Notes: generated from the letters alone by a model not told the origin. A stretch of 64,000 bases of DNA from an uncultured Acidobacteriia bacterium (GCA_903851195.1 CAINNJ010000025.1:372001-436000), one strand, 5' to 3'. Positions 1 through 9,064 are shown, counted from the first letter of the stretch. Numbers and translations: made by a program.

Positions 1-1127
1 GGGACATCCGGGATGGCGGTGCGCACCGCGAAGGCGATCAGCGCGCCGCAGAGAATGCCGATGATCCCTCCGATGCAGGAGAGCGTAATGGCTTCCATGA
101 GGAACTGCACGCGAATATCCGATTTGCGCGCGCCCATGGCTTTGCGAATCCCGATTTCGCTGGTGCGTTCGGTGACCGAGATCAGCATGATGTTCATCAC
201 GCCGATGCCGCCCACCAGCAGACCGATGGAAGAAATGATCCCGGTGAGCAGCACCAGCGCTCCGGTCAGTTGGTTCCAGAGAGCACTGAGAAAATCGGGG
301 CTGGAGATTTCGAAATCGTCTTCGCCCATATGGGGGACGTGGCGTTTGCGGCGGAGAGCTTCCTCCACCTGATCGTGCACGGCGTCCATCGGCACGTCTT
401 CGCGCGCGGCCACGGCGATGAAACGCTCCTTAATTTCAGGGAAGCTCTTGCGGAAATTGCTCATGGGAATGCAGGCGAACTGGTCGACGCCAAAGTTGGA
501 GAAGAGGCCCTGGTCGGGCTCGAAAAGTCCGATGACTTCGTAGAGTCGTCCGTTGAGACGGACCTGCTTGCCAATCGGATCGGCGTGAGGGAAAAGCGAG
601 TCGGCGATAGACCGGCCAATGACGATGACGTTACGGGCGTGCTCTTCGTCGTACTGCGAAATAAAGCGGCCCTGTGCGATCGCGAAGAGCGGCAGCGCGC
701 GGGCATAGTTGGGCTGGGTGCCGCGAAGGAAGAAGCGCTGGACGCGGTTATCGCCGTAACGAATCTCATCCACCTGCTCGCCGAAATTGATGCGCTGGCC
801 GAAGATGGTGGCATAAGAGACGCCAGGGCAGCTGTCCTCAATGAACTTCTCGTCGCCGTCCTCCAGGTATTTGCGCAGACGCACCTTCGCGGGCAGGCGG
901 CCGGCGCCCTGCCCCGCGGGGATGCGGGTGACGAAGAGAGAATTCGAGCCGAGGCGGGCGACGCGTTCCTTGATGATGCCGTTCAGGCCGTCGATGATGG
1001 AGGCCACGGCGATGACCGACGTGACGCCGATGACGATGCCGAGAATGGTAAGCGCCGATCGGGCTTTGCGGTCGCGCAGAGTGTCGAGCGCGACCAGAAC
1101 GTTTTCGACGAATTCGTCACGGCGCAT
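1..1127 (-). CDS. ABC transporter permease, MacB/FtsX family (partial, cut by window start)
   Basis: Inner-membrane permease of a MacB-like efflux or lipoprotein-type ABC system. Reading the minus strand from the ATG at 1127 gives 375 codons without a stop up to base 1, so the C-terminus lies outside. Visible parts: an N-terminal membrane segment with the phrase SALTILGIVIGVTSVIAVAS, a periplasmic MacB_PCD-like domain, then the FtsX-type membrane block with ISVTERTSEIGIRKAMGARK, a hallmark of this family. It starts 4 bases after the stop of the upstream permease gene, so both are surely co-transcribed. A substrate cannot be given. The family call is safe; the exact role is not. Confidence 0.93.
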   Translation of the reverse strand, partial: MRRDEFVENVLVALDTLRDRKARSALTILGIVIGVTSVIAVASIIDGLNGIIKERVARLGSNSLFVTRIPAGQGAGRLPAKVRLRKYLEDGDEKFIEDSCPGVSYATIFGQRINFGEQVDEIRYGDNRVQRFFLRGTQPNYARALPLFAIAQGRFISQYDEEHARNVIVIGRSIADSLFPHADPIGKQVRLNGRLYEVIGLFEPDQGLFSNFGVDQFACIPMSNFRKSFPEIKERFIAVAAREDVPMDAVHDQVEEALRRKRHVPHMGEDDFEISSPDFLSALWNQLTGALVLLTGIISSIGLLVGGIGVMNIMLISVTERTSEIGIRKAMGARKSDIRVQFLMEAITLSCIGGIIGILCGALIAFAVRTAIPDV

Positions 1128-1131
1128 GGCG

Positions 1132-2358
1132 TCAGGCGTCCTTTCGGAGGGCGGTTACGGGGTCGAGCCGGGCGGCTTTGCGGGCCGGGTAGATGCCGAA
1201 GAAAAGGCCGATGACGGAGCTGATCACGACGCCAAGGACGGCGACCCAGAGTTTCACGGATGCGGGAAAGGACGTAAAAGACCGGAGCGCGGTGGCGCAG
1301 CCAAATCCAATCGAGATGCCGACAACTCCGCCGATGAGGCACTGAATCAGGCTTTCGGTGAGGAACTGGCCGAGGATATCGCGTTGTGTCGCGCCGAGGG
1401 CCCGGCGGACGCCGATCTCGCGGGTGCGTTCGGTGACGCTGACGAGCATCACATTCATGATGACGATGCCACCGACGACGGCCGAGATGGAGCTGACCAG
1501 GACGAAGACGGCGAAGAAGCTGCCGCTGATGCTCTGCCAGAGGGCGATGTAGCTTTGGGCGGTGCCGACGAAGAAGCTTTCGTCCTGTCCGGCGCGGTCG
1601 TGACGGCGGGTGCGCATCAGGCCGGTCACTTCGTCCTGCGCGGCATTGAAAGCTTTCTCTCCGCCGGACGCTTTAATCTCCAGAGTGAGGGAAGAGCGGG
1701 TGCCCCGGATTTTCAGGTAAGTGGTGAGAGGGATGATGGCGAAATTATCCTGATCCTGACCGAGCACAGCGCCGAGTTTCTCAAACGTCCCGATAACAGT
1801 GAATTCCTGGCTGCCGGTGCGGATGTTGCGGCCCACGGGGTTGACGCCCGGAAAGAGCTGATCCACCACGGAACTACCGATGAGGCAGACGTAGGCGGCA
1901 TGGAAGTCTTCGCTTTCGGTGAAGTAGCGGCCCTGGTCGACGGTGCGCGTGTCGATCTCGACCATGTTGGGCGTATAGCCGATGATGCTGGTGTCATCCA
2001 CCTGTTTGTTGCCGTACTGGATCGAGAGAGACCCACTGGCGGACGCGCCGACGAGTTCGCAGGACTTGCAGCCTTCGCGGACGGCGGCAAGGTCTTCGGG
2101 GCCGATGTTTTTATTCTTCAGAGCTTTGACGACGACGGTGAAATCGACGACGGCGAAGGGCGTTTTGGCGACACGGAAGACGTTGGTGCCGAGGTTCGCG
2201 ATCTTCGTTTCGACATACGTGTTTGCGCCCTGCACGATGGTCATCACCGTAATCAGGGTGGCGACGCCCATGGTCAGGCCGAGGATGGTGAGGGAGGCGC
2301 GCAGCTTATGGGCACGGATCGCGTCGAGAGCGAGGCTGAGGTTGTCCCGGAGATCCAT
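1132..2358 (-). CDS. ABC transporter permease, MacB/FtsX family
   Basis: 408-residue permease of the MacB/FtsX superfamily. Residues about 20-45 form the first membrane segment (LTILGLTMGVATLITVMT), residues about 45-270 a periplasmic MacB_PCD-like domain, and the last 130 residues three membrane segments with the motif VTERTREIGVRRALGATQ. The end, DPVTALRKDA, matches the usual C-terminus of such permeases (P.EALR). It is upstream of, and nearly abuts, the second permease. No ATPase gene is seen in the window; it may lie beyond base 1. Paired divergent permease paralogues fit a heteromeric ABC exporter, but this is inference. Confidence 0.93.
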   Translation of the reverse strand: MDLRDNLSLALDAIRAHKLRASLTILGLTMGVATLITVMTIVQGANTYVETKIANLGTNVFRVAKTPFAVVDFTVVVKALKNKNIGPEDLAAVREGCKSCELVGASASGSLSIQYGNKQVDDTSIIGYTPNMVEIDTRTVDQGRYFTESEDFHAAYVCLIGSSVVDQLFPGVNPVGRNIRTGSQEFTVIGTFEKLGAVLGQDQDNFAIIPLTTYLKIRGTRSSLTLEIKASGGEKAFNAAQDEVTGLMRTRRHDRAGQDESFFVGTAQSYIALWQSISGSFFAVFVLVSSISAVVGGIVIMNVMLVSVTERTREIGVRRALGATQRDILGQFLTESLIQCLIGGVVGISIGFGCATALRSFTSFPASVKLWVAVLGVVISSVIGLFFGIYPARKAARLDPVTALRKDA

Positions 2359-2439
2359 GTCGACCGATACAACAGTGTAACGATTCGGACGGTGCGGATG
2401 TTTCAGCGGGGTCGATCCGGGCGGAAACGGGGAGCCCGG

Positions 2440-2634
2440 TTACCAGCCGTTTACGTCGTCTTCGAATATCTGCCCGAATTCGTCCGGGATGGGCACAATT
2501 TCGGGAGCTTCGGAACGCGTGCGCGCGGAGAAGGCGAGAACGAGCCGGTTCCACAGAGCCCGAAGGTCGGGACCGGAAGCGCTCGCGAGTACCCGCAGCG
2601 GAAGGGTCGCCATTTCTGTAGCTAAGATTAACAT
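2440..2634 (-). CDS. small hypothetical protein
   Basis: Possible 64-residue protein just upstream of the permease pair on the same strand (81-base gap). The ATG at 2634 is chosen because the frame upstream of it looks non-coding; a second ATG is at 2613. The product is mildly hydrophobic at its start, has a basic middle (LRALWNRLVLAFSARTR) and an acidic end (PDEFGQIFEDD). No domain is recognised and no good ribosome binding site is visible. It may be a real leader gene of the ABC operon or chance. Confidence 0.3.
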   Translation of the reverse strand: MLILATEMATLPLRVLASASGPDLRALWNRLVLAFSARTRSEAPEIVPIPDEFGQIFEDDVNGW

Positions 2635-2775
2635 CTCGTCTGTTAACGAAAGCAAACTCTTTGTACAGCCTGGACGATCTTTGCTTTTGATCCTCCAGAC
2701 GGGTGATTTTTGCTGAATTTGAACGTTAGCAGTATTACACTTCTGTTTTGGTTTTAATCCATCCGGGAGACTTCT

Positions 2776-3708
2776 GTGGAGAAAGTACGGTGCTTTTGCG
2801 GCAGCCACTCCGATCGCCTGATCGAGGCGGGCGGAGCGGTGATGGAGGGCGATTACCGGCGCGCGTCATCCGTGGTAACGGCGCTGCACGTGGATCAAAC
2901 GGTGTCGGGGACACTCCGCGAGATGGCGGAGCTGTTCGGGCTGATGAGCGTAAAAGTGGAGGCGCGGGAACTGTGCCTTGAACGCGCGCTGGACGACGTG
3001 CGCCGGCGGAACGATCAACTGGAGCGGGAGATGCAGCTTCGGATGGAGTTCACGCGTTTGTTCACGGGATCGGTCATTCTGCTTTGCCTGTATGCCGCGA
3101 CGGTTTCATTCCTCGAAACCGTGATGCACCTGCCGATGCGAGCGCGCGACATCTCGACCCAACTATTGAACTGTTTTTTGTACAGCGTGCTGGGCGGCAT
3201 GATTCTGTTTTTTGTAAGGCGGCACCGCTACCCGCTCAGTACCTTCGGACTGACGACGAGGAACTGGCGGAGATCGTTATTGGAGGGGCTGCTGTGCGCC
3301 CTCGCGTTTTTGCCCGCGCTGGTGGTGGTGAAGGCATCGCTGGTGCGCTACAACCCGGCGTGGGCGGGACAGCCGCTCATCGAGTGGACGAACTGGGGCC
3401 CCTGGCAGATGATCTTCGTGTATATGGCCGTGGCGTTCCTGCAGGAACTGGCCGGGCGCGGTTTCACGCAATCCTGCCTGGAGCGGCTGCTGAAGGGGGA
3501 AAGGCCAGTGGGCACGGCGATTTTGCTGGCTTCCGCGCAGTTCGGCGTCATGCATCTGCACTACTCGTTTCAGGTGGGCCTGATCGCGTTTCTGGGCTCG
3601 GTGGTGTTCGGCGCGTTATATGCGCGGCACCGGACGGTTATCGGCGTAACGGTCTGCCATTTCGTGCTGGGGCAGATGATCTTCGGGCCGCTGCAACTGG
3701 CCCGGTAA
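2776..3708 (+). CDS. CPBP-family intramembrane protease-like protein with cytosolic coiled-coil N-terminus
   Basis: 310 residues starting at a GTG preceded by GGGAGA at 2765-2770. Residues 1-95 are soluble and end in a charged probable coiled coil (LERALDDVRRRNDQLEREMQ). Residues 96-310 hold about seven membrane segments. The CPBP (CAAX protease/bacteriocin-processing) motifs are partly present: QELAGR where the family has EExxxR (first Glu is Gln), and FGVMH as FxxxH; the third motif His is in CHFVLG. The family cleaves prenylated proteins or processes peptides inside the membrane; whether this one is active is unclear given the changed first Glu. It converges on the PQQ dehydrogenase gene with 24 bases between the stops. 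Confidence 0.8.
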   Translation: MEKVRCFCGSHSDRLIEAGGAVMEGDYRRASSVVTALHVDQTVSGTLREMAELFGLMSVKVEARELCLERALDDVRRRNDQLEREMQLRMEFTRLFTGSVILLCLYAATVSFLETVMHLPMRARDISTQLLNCFLYSVLGGMILFFVRRHRYPLSTFGLTTRNWRRSLLEGLLCALAFLPALVVVKASLVRYNPAWAGQPLIEWTNWGPWQMIFVYMAVAFLQELAGRGFTQSCLERLLKGERPVGTAILLASAQFGVMHLHYSFQVGLIAFLGSVVFGALYARHRTVIGVTVCHFVLGQMIFGPLQLAR

Positions 3709-3732
3709 AGCGCGCGTTATTTTGCCTCCGCG

Positions 3733-5328
3733 TTACTTTTCGAGGGTGATCACCGGCACCGGCACGGACTGCGCCGGTTCAAATAAGCCGAAGGAAAACA
3801 CGTTGGTGCCGGCGGCGATGGACACATATTCCTTGCCATCCACCGCGTAAATAATCGGCGAGGCGGTGATGACGTCGCCCACGTTGTAATGCCAGAGGTG
3901 GCGGCCGGTCTTCGCTTCGAGCGCGATCAGGTGGCCGTCGTCGTCGCCGGAAAAGAGAACGCCGGTGGCGGTGGTGACGACACCGGTCCACATGCGGGAC
4001 GTGTTGCCGACCGGGTACTGCCAGACGCGCTTGCCGTTCTTCGGGTCGATGGCGCGGAGGATGACGGGGCCGCCGGGTTCGGTGGCCGCGCCGCCCGCGA
4101 AATTCTTCATCGGAACAGGTTTCTGGTTCGAAAGTGTGAACATGCCGCACTCTTCCTGCGTGAGGATGTAGAGCAGGCCGGTGCCAGGGTTGAAGCTCTG
4201 GCCCATCCAGTTAGTGCCGCCTTTGACGCTGGGGCAGACCCAGTTGCCTTCGGCCGTGGGATCTTTGCCGGGGACGATGACGGGCTTGCCGCTGTCGTCG
4301 ATGCCGGAGGCCCAGGTCAGATTGTCGATGAGCTGCGTGGCCTTGAGGAACTTGCCGGTCTGGCGGTCGAGGATGTAGAAGAAGCCGTTGCGGTTGGCGT
4401 GCACGACGACTTTGCGCGTGGCGCCTTCCCAGGGGATTTCGAGGAGCACGGGCCAGCTTTGGGCATCCCAATCATGCAGGTCGTGCGGGGTGAACTGGAA
4501 GTACCATTTCAGCTTGCCGGTTTCGAGGTCGAGCGCGATGACGGAGCAGGAGTAGAGATCGTTGCCTTCGCGCGGCTTGCCGGCGTAGTCGGGCCACGGA
4601 TTGCCGGTGGTCCAGAAGAGGGTGTTGGAGTCGGGGTCGAAGGTGCCGGAAAGCCAGGTGGCCGCGCCGCCCCATTCGTGCAGGTCGCTCCATGTTTCCG
4701 AACCGGGTTCGCCTCTGGCGGGGACGGTCCAGGTGCGCCAGACTTCGGCGCCGGTTTTGGGATCGAGGGCGGCGATGAAGCCGCGCATGCCGGTGTCGCC
4801 GCCGGCGCTGCCGACGAGCACTTTGTCCTTGACGACAAGCGGCGCGGAGGTGGAGATGGTGCCGGTGGAGGCGTCGGCGAAGTGGTGGCTGAAGAGCAGC
4901 GCGCCGGTCTGGCGGTCGAGCGAGACCAGGTAGTTGTCGGTGGTGGTGAAGTAGACGGAATCGCCGTAGATGGCCGCGCCGCGATTGACGCCGCGGCGTT
5001 TGGCCTGGCCATCGTCATAGCGCCAGATCAGGCGGCCGGTGCGGGCGTCGAGAGCGTGGACGGAGTTCGAGTTCGTCACGTACATGACGCCGGCGTAGAC
5101 GATGGGCGAGGTGCGCAGGCCGTTGGCGTCCGGGAAATGGTAAGTCCACTTGGGGACGACGTTGGCGGCGTTCTGCAGGGTGATCTGTTTCAGGGGACTG
5201 TAACGCCAGCCCTGGAAGTTGCCGGCGTAGGTGAGCCAGTTGTCGCCGGCGCCTTTGACGATGTCCTCATAGCGTACTTGCGCGGCCGCGGTGGTGAGGG
5301 TGAGCAGGGTGAGGAGGATCGTCTTCAT
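3733..5328 (-). CDS. secreted PQQ-dependent dehydrogenase (quinoprotein alcohol dehydrogenase type)
   Basis: 531-residue periplasmic beta-propeller enzyme expected to oxidise an alcohol or sugar using pyrroloquinoline quinone and pass electrons to a cytochrome. The ATG at 5328 is chosen because it gives a signal peptide (MKTILLTLLTLTTAAAQ) and a 4-base overlap with the cytochrome gene before it; the frame remains open further upstream but there it is the shadow of that gene. PQQ-propeller repeats occur throughout (VHALDARTGRLIWRY, LDLETGKLKWYFQ), and FTPHDLHDWDAQ corresponds to the conserved TPHDxWDxD motif of methanol/ethanol-type quinoproteins. It is shorter than classic 600-residue family members. 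The substrate is unknown. Confidence 0.92.
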   Translation of the reverse strand: MKTILLTLLTLTTAAAQVRYEDIVKGAGDNWLTYAGNFQGWRYSPLKQITLQNAANVVPKWTYHFPDANGLRTSPIVYAGVMYVTNSNSVHALDARTGRLIWRYDDGQAKRRGVNRGAAIYGDSVYFTTTDNYLVSLDRQTGALLFSHHFADASTGTISTSAPLVVKDKVLVGSAGGDTGMRGFIAALDPKTGAEVWRTWTVPARGEPGSETWSDLHEWGGAATWLSGTFDPDSNTLFWTTGNPWPDYAGKPREGNDLYSCSVIALDLETGKLKWYFQFTPHDLHDWDAQSWPVLLEIPWEGATRKVVVHANRNGFFYILDRQTGKFLKATQLIDNLTWASGIDDSGKPVIVPGKDPTAEGNWVCPSVKGGTNWMGQSFNPGTGLLYILTQEECGMFTLSNQKPVPMKNFAGGAATEPGGPVILRAIDPKNGKRVWQYPVGNTSRMWTGVVTTATGVLFSGDDDGHLIALEAKTGRHLWHYNVGDVITASPIIYAVDGKEYVSIAAGTNVFSFGLFEPAQSVPVPVITLEK

Positions 5329-6158
5329 TTGGAATCTTCTTTCGCGTTGTCGGACGCCGGGCGGATGGACTGTTTGGCGAGATAGGCGAGCAGGTCGCGC
5401 AGTTCCGTGGCGGTGAGGCGGGTATCGTAGTCCTCCGGCATGAGCGAGTGGTTGAGGACGGCCAGGGCTTTCACGTCCGCCATCTGGATGAGATGGAGTT
5501 CGCCTTTGGTGTCGACGACCTGCAGGGAGTAGTTGCTGCGATTGCGTGCGATGCCTTTGACGATCTTGCCGTTCTTGAGCGTTACCGTGACGCCTTCCTT
5601 GCCGTAAAGGGCGAAGTTGCGGGAGGGGTCGTTTTTCGCGGGGACGATGGCCTGGCGGATGTAGGCGAGGGGGCGGCTGCCACCGATGTTGCTGAGGTCG
5701 GGACCCATGCGGCTGCCTTTGCCGAGGATGGCGTGGCATCCGCCGCAGCCGGCCTTTTCGCCCCAGTAGAGGCTCTCGCCGGCGACGGGATCGCCGGGCA
5801 CGCGGCTGTCCGAAGCGGGTCCGGTGAGGGCGCGGATGTAGGCGGTGAGCTTCCAGGTGTCGTCATCGGAGAGGCTGGTGGGCGGCATGTCGGTGCCGGG
5901 GACGCCGTTGCGGATGGCGGCGAAGAGTTCGTCGTCTTTGAGTTGGTGGGACTGCAGTTGACGCACGAGGTTGGGGCCGCGTCCGCCGACGCCGTCCGGG
6001 CCGTGGCAGCCGCCGCAGGACTGGTTGTAGAGTTTCGCGCCTGCGGCGATGGCGACGGGATCTTTGATGGCGGGGTTGGGTTTGGGGGTGGCGGACTGGT
6101 CGTGCTGGGCGCGCAGGAGGACGGGCAGGGTGAGCAGCAGCGCGGCTGAAATTCGCAT
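5325..6158 (-). CDS. diheme c-type cytochrome, partner of the PQQ dehydrogenase
   Basis: 277-residue exported cytochrome with a signal peptide (MRISAALLLTLPVLLRAQ) and two CGGCH haem sites, one near residue 50 (NQSCGGCHGPDG) and one near residue 138 (GCGGCHAILG). Conserved Met ligands are plausible in TDMPPTS and in SLMPEDY near the C-terminus. The region after the second haem (GKEGVTVTLKNGKIVKGIARN) resembles the C-terminal haem-binding module common in Acidobacteria and Planctomycetes. The stop overlaps the start of the dehydrogenase gene by 4 bases, so the two are translated together and probably form one electron-transfer unit. Confidence 0.92.
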   Translation of the reverse strand: MRISAALLLTLPVLLRAQHDQSATPKPNPAIKDPVAIAAGAKLYNQSCGGCHGPDGVGGRGPNLVRQLQSHQLKDDELFAAIRNGVPGTDMPPTSLSDDDTWKLTAYIRALTGPASDSRVPGDPVAGESLYWGEKAGCGGCHAILGKGSRMGPDLSNIGGSRPLAYIRQAIVPAKNDPSRNFALYGKEGVTVTLKNGKIVKGIARNRSNYSLQVVDTKGELHLIQMADVKALAVLNHSLMPEDYDTRLTATELRDLLAYLAKQSIRPASDNAKEDSK

Positions 6159-6375
6159 GAATCAGATTCTATGTCATAGGTGGAAATGCAAACGAACAGG
6201 CCGATCGGCGAGAAGCGGGCTGGTTCACTTTATTAAAATCTGCAGAAGCGCCGGGCTCATGTCGAGGCCGGTCCATGGCCTTGGGCGGGCGGATTCGCAG
6301 GTTCGGCTGTACTATTCGCAGCCCCCGATCAGTGACCCACTGTTTCCATTTACAGATCCATTCAATGCCCGCGCA

Positions 6376-6430
6376 ATGCGTGCCGACACATTATCCACAT
6401 GCGTGCCATTTTTTATTGACAATGCGTGCC
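6376..6430 (+). repeat. three direct 9-bp iterons at 23-bp period (operator-like)
   Basis: ATGCGTGCC occurs exactly at 6376-6384, 6399-6407 and 6422-6430, start-to-start distance 23 bases each time (about two helical turns). Copies one and three are preceded by the same CA. A weaker half (ATGCCC) lies at 6365. The third copy is inside the spacer of the predicted promoter of the P63C gene, so a protein bound here would block transcription. Confidence 0.8.
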
Positions 6431-6443
6431 TGGTTCGGATAAG
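6416..6443 (+). promoter_or_regulatory. sigma70-type promoter of the P63C gene
   Basis: TTGACA at 6416-6421 (perfect -35), 16-base spacer, GATAAG at 6438-6443 (4 of 6 match to -10). The start codon follows only 8 bases after the -10 box, so the transcript would begin at or within a few bases of the ATG. No ribosome binding site is present, fitting a leaderless mRNA. Confidence 0.65.
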
Positions 6444-6451
6444 CTCGCATT

Positions 6452-7525
6452 ATGAAATCTGAATCAACGGAGTTGACACCAGCCGCAAAAGGCGGGATCG
6501 CCAGAGCCGAAAAGCTCTCTAAACGCGAACTGTCGGAAAGTGGCAAGAAAGCAGCGGCGGCGCGGTGGGGCGCGGATCTGCCACAGGCATCGCATGACGG
6601 CCCCCTTCAAATCGGGGATTCGATCTTCGTAGCCGCAGTTTTGCAGAATGGTAAGCGCCTGCTGGCGCAGGGTACCTTCCTTAAGGCAATTGGACGATCC
6701 CGGACACCGAAGGCTGGTACAGGCGGGTTAAGTACAGGCGACGGGCTCCCGTTCTTCTTGCAAGCTGAAATACTTAAGCCATTCATCTCAGAAGAGCTAA
6801 GATCGTCGACTACTCCAATATTTTTTCGCCTCAGAAGCGGACAAAGGGCCGTTGGATACGACGCCATGCTTCTGCCCATGGTGTGTCAGGTTTACCTCAA
6901 GCTCCGCAATGATCTTAACGACAAAATCCGCAATGGTGACAGCGCAACCAGAAAAACTGCGGAAGGAGCAATGAAGCAATACGAACACATCATCACTGCC
7001 TGCGACATCCTGATCCAAGGCTTAGCGATGCGCGGAATTATTGCTTTGGTAGACGACGCCACGGGCTACCGCGCCAACCAAGCCAAAGAGGACATGCTGC
7101 GTGTCATTGCCCAGTACATTGCCCCGGATCTCCGGCGTTGGACGCAGAAGTTCCCACCTGAATTTTTCGAAGAAATCTATAGGCTGTACAGCTGGGACTA
7201 TAAACCCGGGAGTATCAAACACCCTCAGTACGTAGGTAAACTGATTAATAAGTACATCTACGAACCGTTACCGCCGGGTGTGCTGGAGGCGATGAGAAAC
7301 TCGGTACCCAAGAACGAGCATGGGGCGCGCACCGCGAAGCTATGGCAGACCCTGAGCGTAGGAACCGGCATCCCCCATCTGGACAGGCAAATCGCCGACA
7401 TCTACATGATGATGAGACTGTCCGCTGATAAGGACGAGTTGGCGCGGAACTTCGACAGGCTTTACGGAGAACAGCTTCAATTGCGCCTTCACATACTCAA
7501 AGAACTTCCGGAACTCTCCGCGTGA
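6452..7525 (+). CDS. P63C domain-containing protein (accessory, function unknown)
   Basis: 357 residues. The N-terminus has the pattern KGGIARAEKLSKRELSESGK followed by KAAAARWG, often seen in proteins of phage-like or mobile origin. Residues about 225-330 match the P63C domain (RRWTQKFPPEFFEEIYRLY, YEPLPPGVLEAMRNSVPKN), a family of unknown function found in plasmids, phages and genomic islands. The gene and its upstream region are clearly less GC-rich than the neighbours, which suggests acquisition. It stands alone between a cytochrome gene on the other strand and a convergent small gene. The promoter and repeats in front of it suggest tight control. Confidence 0.8.
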   Translation: MKSESTELTPAAKGGIARAEKLSKRELSESGKKAAAARWGADLPQASHDGPLQIGDSIFVAAVLQNGKRLLAQGTFLKAIGRSRTPKAGTGGLSTGDGLPFFLQAEILKPFISEELRSSTTPIFFRLRSGQRAVGYDAMLLPMVCQVYLKLRNDLNDKIRNGDSATRKTAEGAMKQYEHIITACDILIQGLAMRGIIALVDDATGYRANQAKEDMLRVIAQYIAPDLRRWTQKFPPEFFEEIYRLYSWDYKPGSIKHPQYVGKLINKYIYEPLPPGVLEAMRNSVPKNEHGARTAKLWQTLSVGTGIPHLDRQIADIYMMMRLSADKDELARNFDRLYGEQLQLRLHILKELPELSA

Positions 7526-7607
7526 TTCCGCTGCGAAGCGTCCTCTCAATACCGGCACTTTGTACTCCAATACAGATGCCCCACGCGGCGGGGTCAGCGC
7601 GGGGGGA

Positions 7608-7628
7608 CTGGCAGCAATTTGCTGTCAG
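7608..7628. terminator. hairpin between convergent genes
   Basis: CTGGCAGCA (7608-7616), 3-base loop, TGCTGTCAG (7620-7628): nine pairs with one G-T. It covers the stop codon of the small minus-strand gene and follows the P63C gene by 80 bases. There is no T-run after it on either strand, so termination is only probable. Confidence 0.4.
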
Positions 7629-7846
7629 TTCACCGGCGCGCCGGGGCGGAGATTAAACGGCAGCATCGCGCCTTTTTGGGAGATTTCGAATTCGATCTGC
7701 TCCACCACCGCCTGGTGCTCGGCGATCAGGGAGTCGAGCTCCTTTTTCTGCTCTTCGGTGAGATAGCGGGTCTTGCAGAAAGCGATGGCGCGCTCGGCTC
7801 TTTCCTTCGCCTTGCGGGTGACTTCGATGGCTTCTTCGATGGTCAT
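7625..7846 (-). CDS. small hypothetical protein, helical
   Basis: 73 residues, highly charged and helical (MTIEEAIEVTRKAKERAERA, YLTEEQKKELDSLIAEHQAV), with no recognised domain. It follows the acyl-CoA dehydrogenase gene by 18 bases on the same strand, so it is probably the last gene of that transcription unit. A start at 7846 has only a weak ribosome binding site. A possible link to the upstream metabolic genes is by position only. Confidence 0.55.
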   Translation of the reverse strand: MTIEEAIEVTRKAKERAERAIAFCKTRYLTEEQKKELDSLIAEHQAVVEQIEFEISQKGAMLPFNLRPGAPVN

Positions 7847-7864
7847 TATTCTGATCTTAACTCT

Positions 7865-9064
7865 TCAATAGTTCTTCAGTTCCAGTTTCGCGATGGCCTC
7901 CAGATGGACTTCGTCGGGGCCGTCGGCGAGGCGCAGGGTTCGGGAGTTCGCCCAGGCGCCGGCTAATTCAAAGTCATCCGAAACGCCCGCGCCGCCGTGG
8001 GCCTGAATCGCGCGGTCGAGGACGCGCAGCGCTACGTTCGGAGCCACCACTTTAATCATGGCGATTTCCGCGCGCGCGCCTTTATTGCCGACCGTGTCCA
8101 TCATCCACGCGGCTTTGAGAACCAGCAGGCGGGCCTGTTCGATTTCGATTCGGGAGGTCGCGATATCGGCGCGGATGGTGCCCTGTTCGGCCAGCGTTTT
8201 CCCGAAAGCCACGCGGGATTTCACGCGGCGGCACATATCAGCGACAGCCCGTTCGGCCACTCCGATGAGGCGCATGCAGTGGTGAATGCGGCCGGGTCCG
8301 AGGCGTCCCTGGGCGATCTCGAAGCCGCGGCCTTCGCCCAGCAGCAGATTGCCGGCGGGCACGCGGACGTTCTCGAAAAGCACCTCGCCGTGGCCGTGCG
8401 GGGCCTGTTCATAGCCGAAGACGGGAAGCATGCGGACGATCTTCACGCCGGGCGCGTCCATCGGCACCACGATCATGGACTGCTGTTTGTGCTTGGGCGC
8501 GGTGGGGTCCGTCTTGCCCATGAAGATGGCGACTTTGCAGCGCGGGTCGCCGGCGCCGGAGGTCCACCACTTGCGGCCGTTGATGACGTATTCGTCGCCA
8601 TCGCGGACGATGCTGGATTCGATGTTGGTGGCGTCGGAAGAAGCCACGGCGGGCTCCGTCATGGCGAAGCAGGAGCGGATTTCACCGGCGAGCAGAGGCT
8701 CCAGCCACTGCTTGCGGAGTTCCGGGGAGGCGTAGCGCTCGAAGACTTCCATGTTGCCGGTGTCGGGCGCGGAGCAGTTAAAGACTTCGGGGCCGATGGG
8801 CGAGGCGCCCATGATTTCGCAGAGGGGCGCGTATTCCAGGTTCGTGAGTCCGGCGCCGTGTTCGCTGGCGGGCAGGAAGAGATTCCAGAGTCCGGCGGCG
8901 CGGGCGAGGGGCTTGAGCTCTTCGATAATCGGCACGGGCTGCCAGCGGTTCGGGCCGCGGGTGTGCTCGTGGAATTTGTGCTCGTTGGGGAAGACGTGCT
9001 CCTGCATGAAGGCGCTGACGCGCGCGCGGAGGTCGTTCACTTTAGCGGAGTATTCGAAGTGCAT
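7865..9064 (-). CDS. acyl-CoA dehydrogenase, ACAD10/ACAD11-like
   Basis: 399-residue flavoprotein. The ATG at 9064 is used: it lies 5 bases after the stop of the aldolase gene, and the open frame before it is a shadow. Family motifs: [17 protein letters not shown] for substrate/FAD binding, [21 protein letters not shown], and near the C-terminus [11 protein letters not shown], the signature of the ACAD10/11 group in which Asp replaces the usual catalytic Glu. In animals ACAD10/11 have an aminoglycoside-phosphotransferase-like kinase fused to the dehydrogenase and act on 4-hydroxyacyl-CoA through a phosphorylated intermediate. Here the kinase is a separate gene three positions upstream, which supports the same reaction (inference). 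Confidence 0.93.
   Translation of the reverse strand: MHFEYSAKVNDLRARVSAFMQEHVFPNEHKFHEHTRGPNRWQPVPIIEELKPLARAAGLWNLFLPASEHGAGLTNLEYAPLCEIMGASPIGPEVFNCSAPDTGNMEVFERYASPELRKQWLEPLLAGEIRSCFAMTEPAVASSDATNIESSIVRDGDEYVINGRKWWTSGAGDPRCKVAIFMGKTDPTAPKHKQQSMIVVPMDAPGVKIVRMLPVFGYEQAPHGHGEVLFENVRVPAGNLLLGEGRGFEIAQGRLGPGRIHHCMRLIGVAERAVADMCRRVKSRVAFGKTLAEQGTIRADIATSRIEIEQARLLVLKAAWMMDTVGNKGARAEIAMIKVVAPNVALRVLDRAIQAHGGAGVSDDFELAGAWANSRTLRLADGPDEVHLEAIAKLELKNY

Noticed and set aside
841-2625. Long plus-strand open frame opposite the ABC permeases
   Set aside because: It is antisense to two genes with clear FtsX motifs and its product is a low-complexity Asp/Gly/Ala-rich string, the usual mirror of GC-rich coding DNA.
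6293-6321. ATTCGCAG repeated at 6293 and 6314 upstream of the iterons
   Set aside because: Only two short copies, far from the promoter boxes; could be chance.
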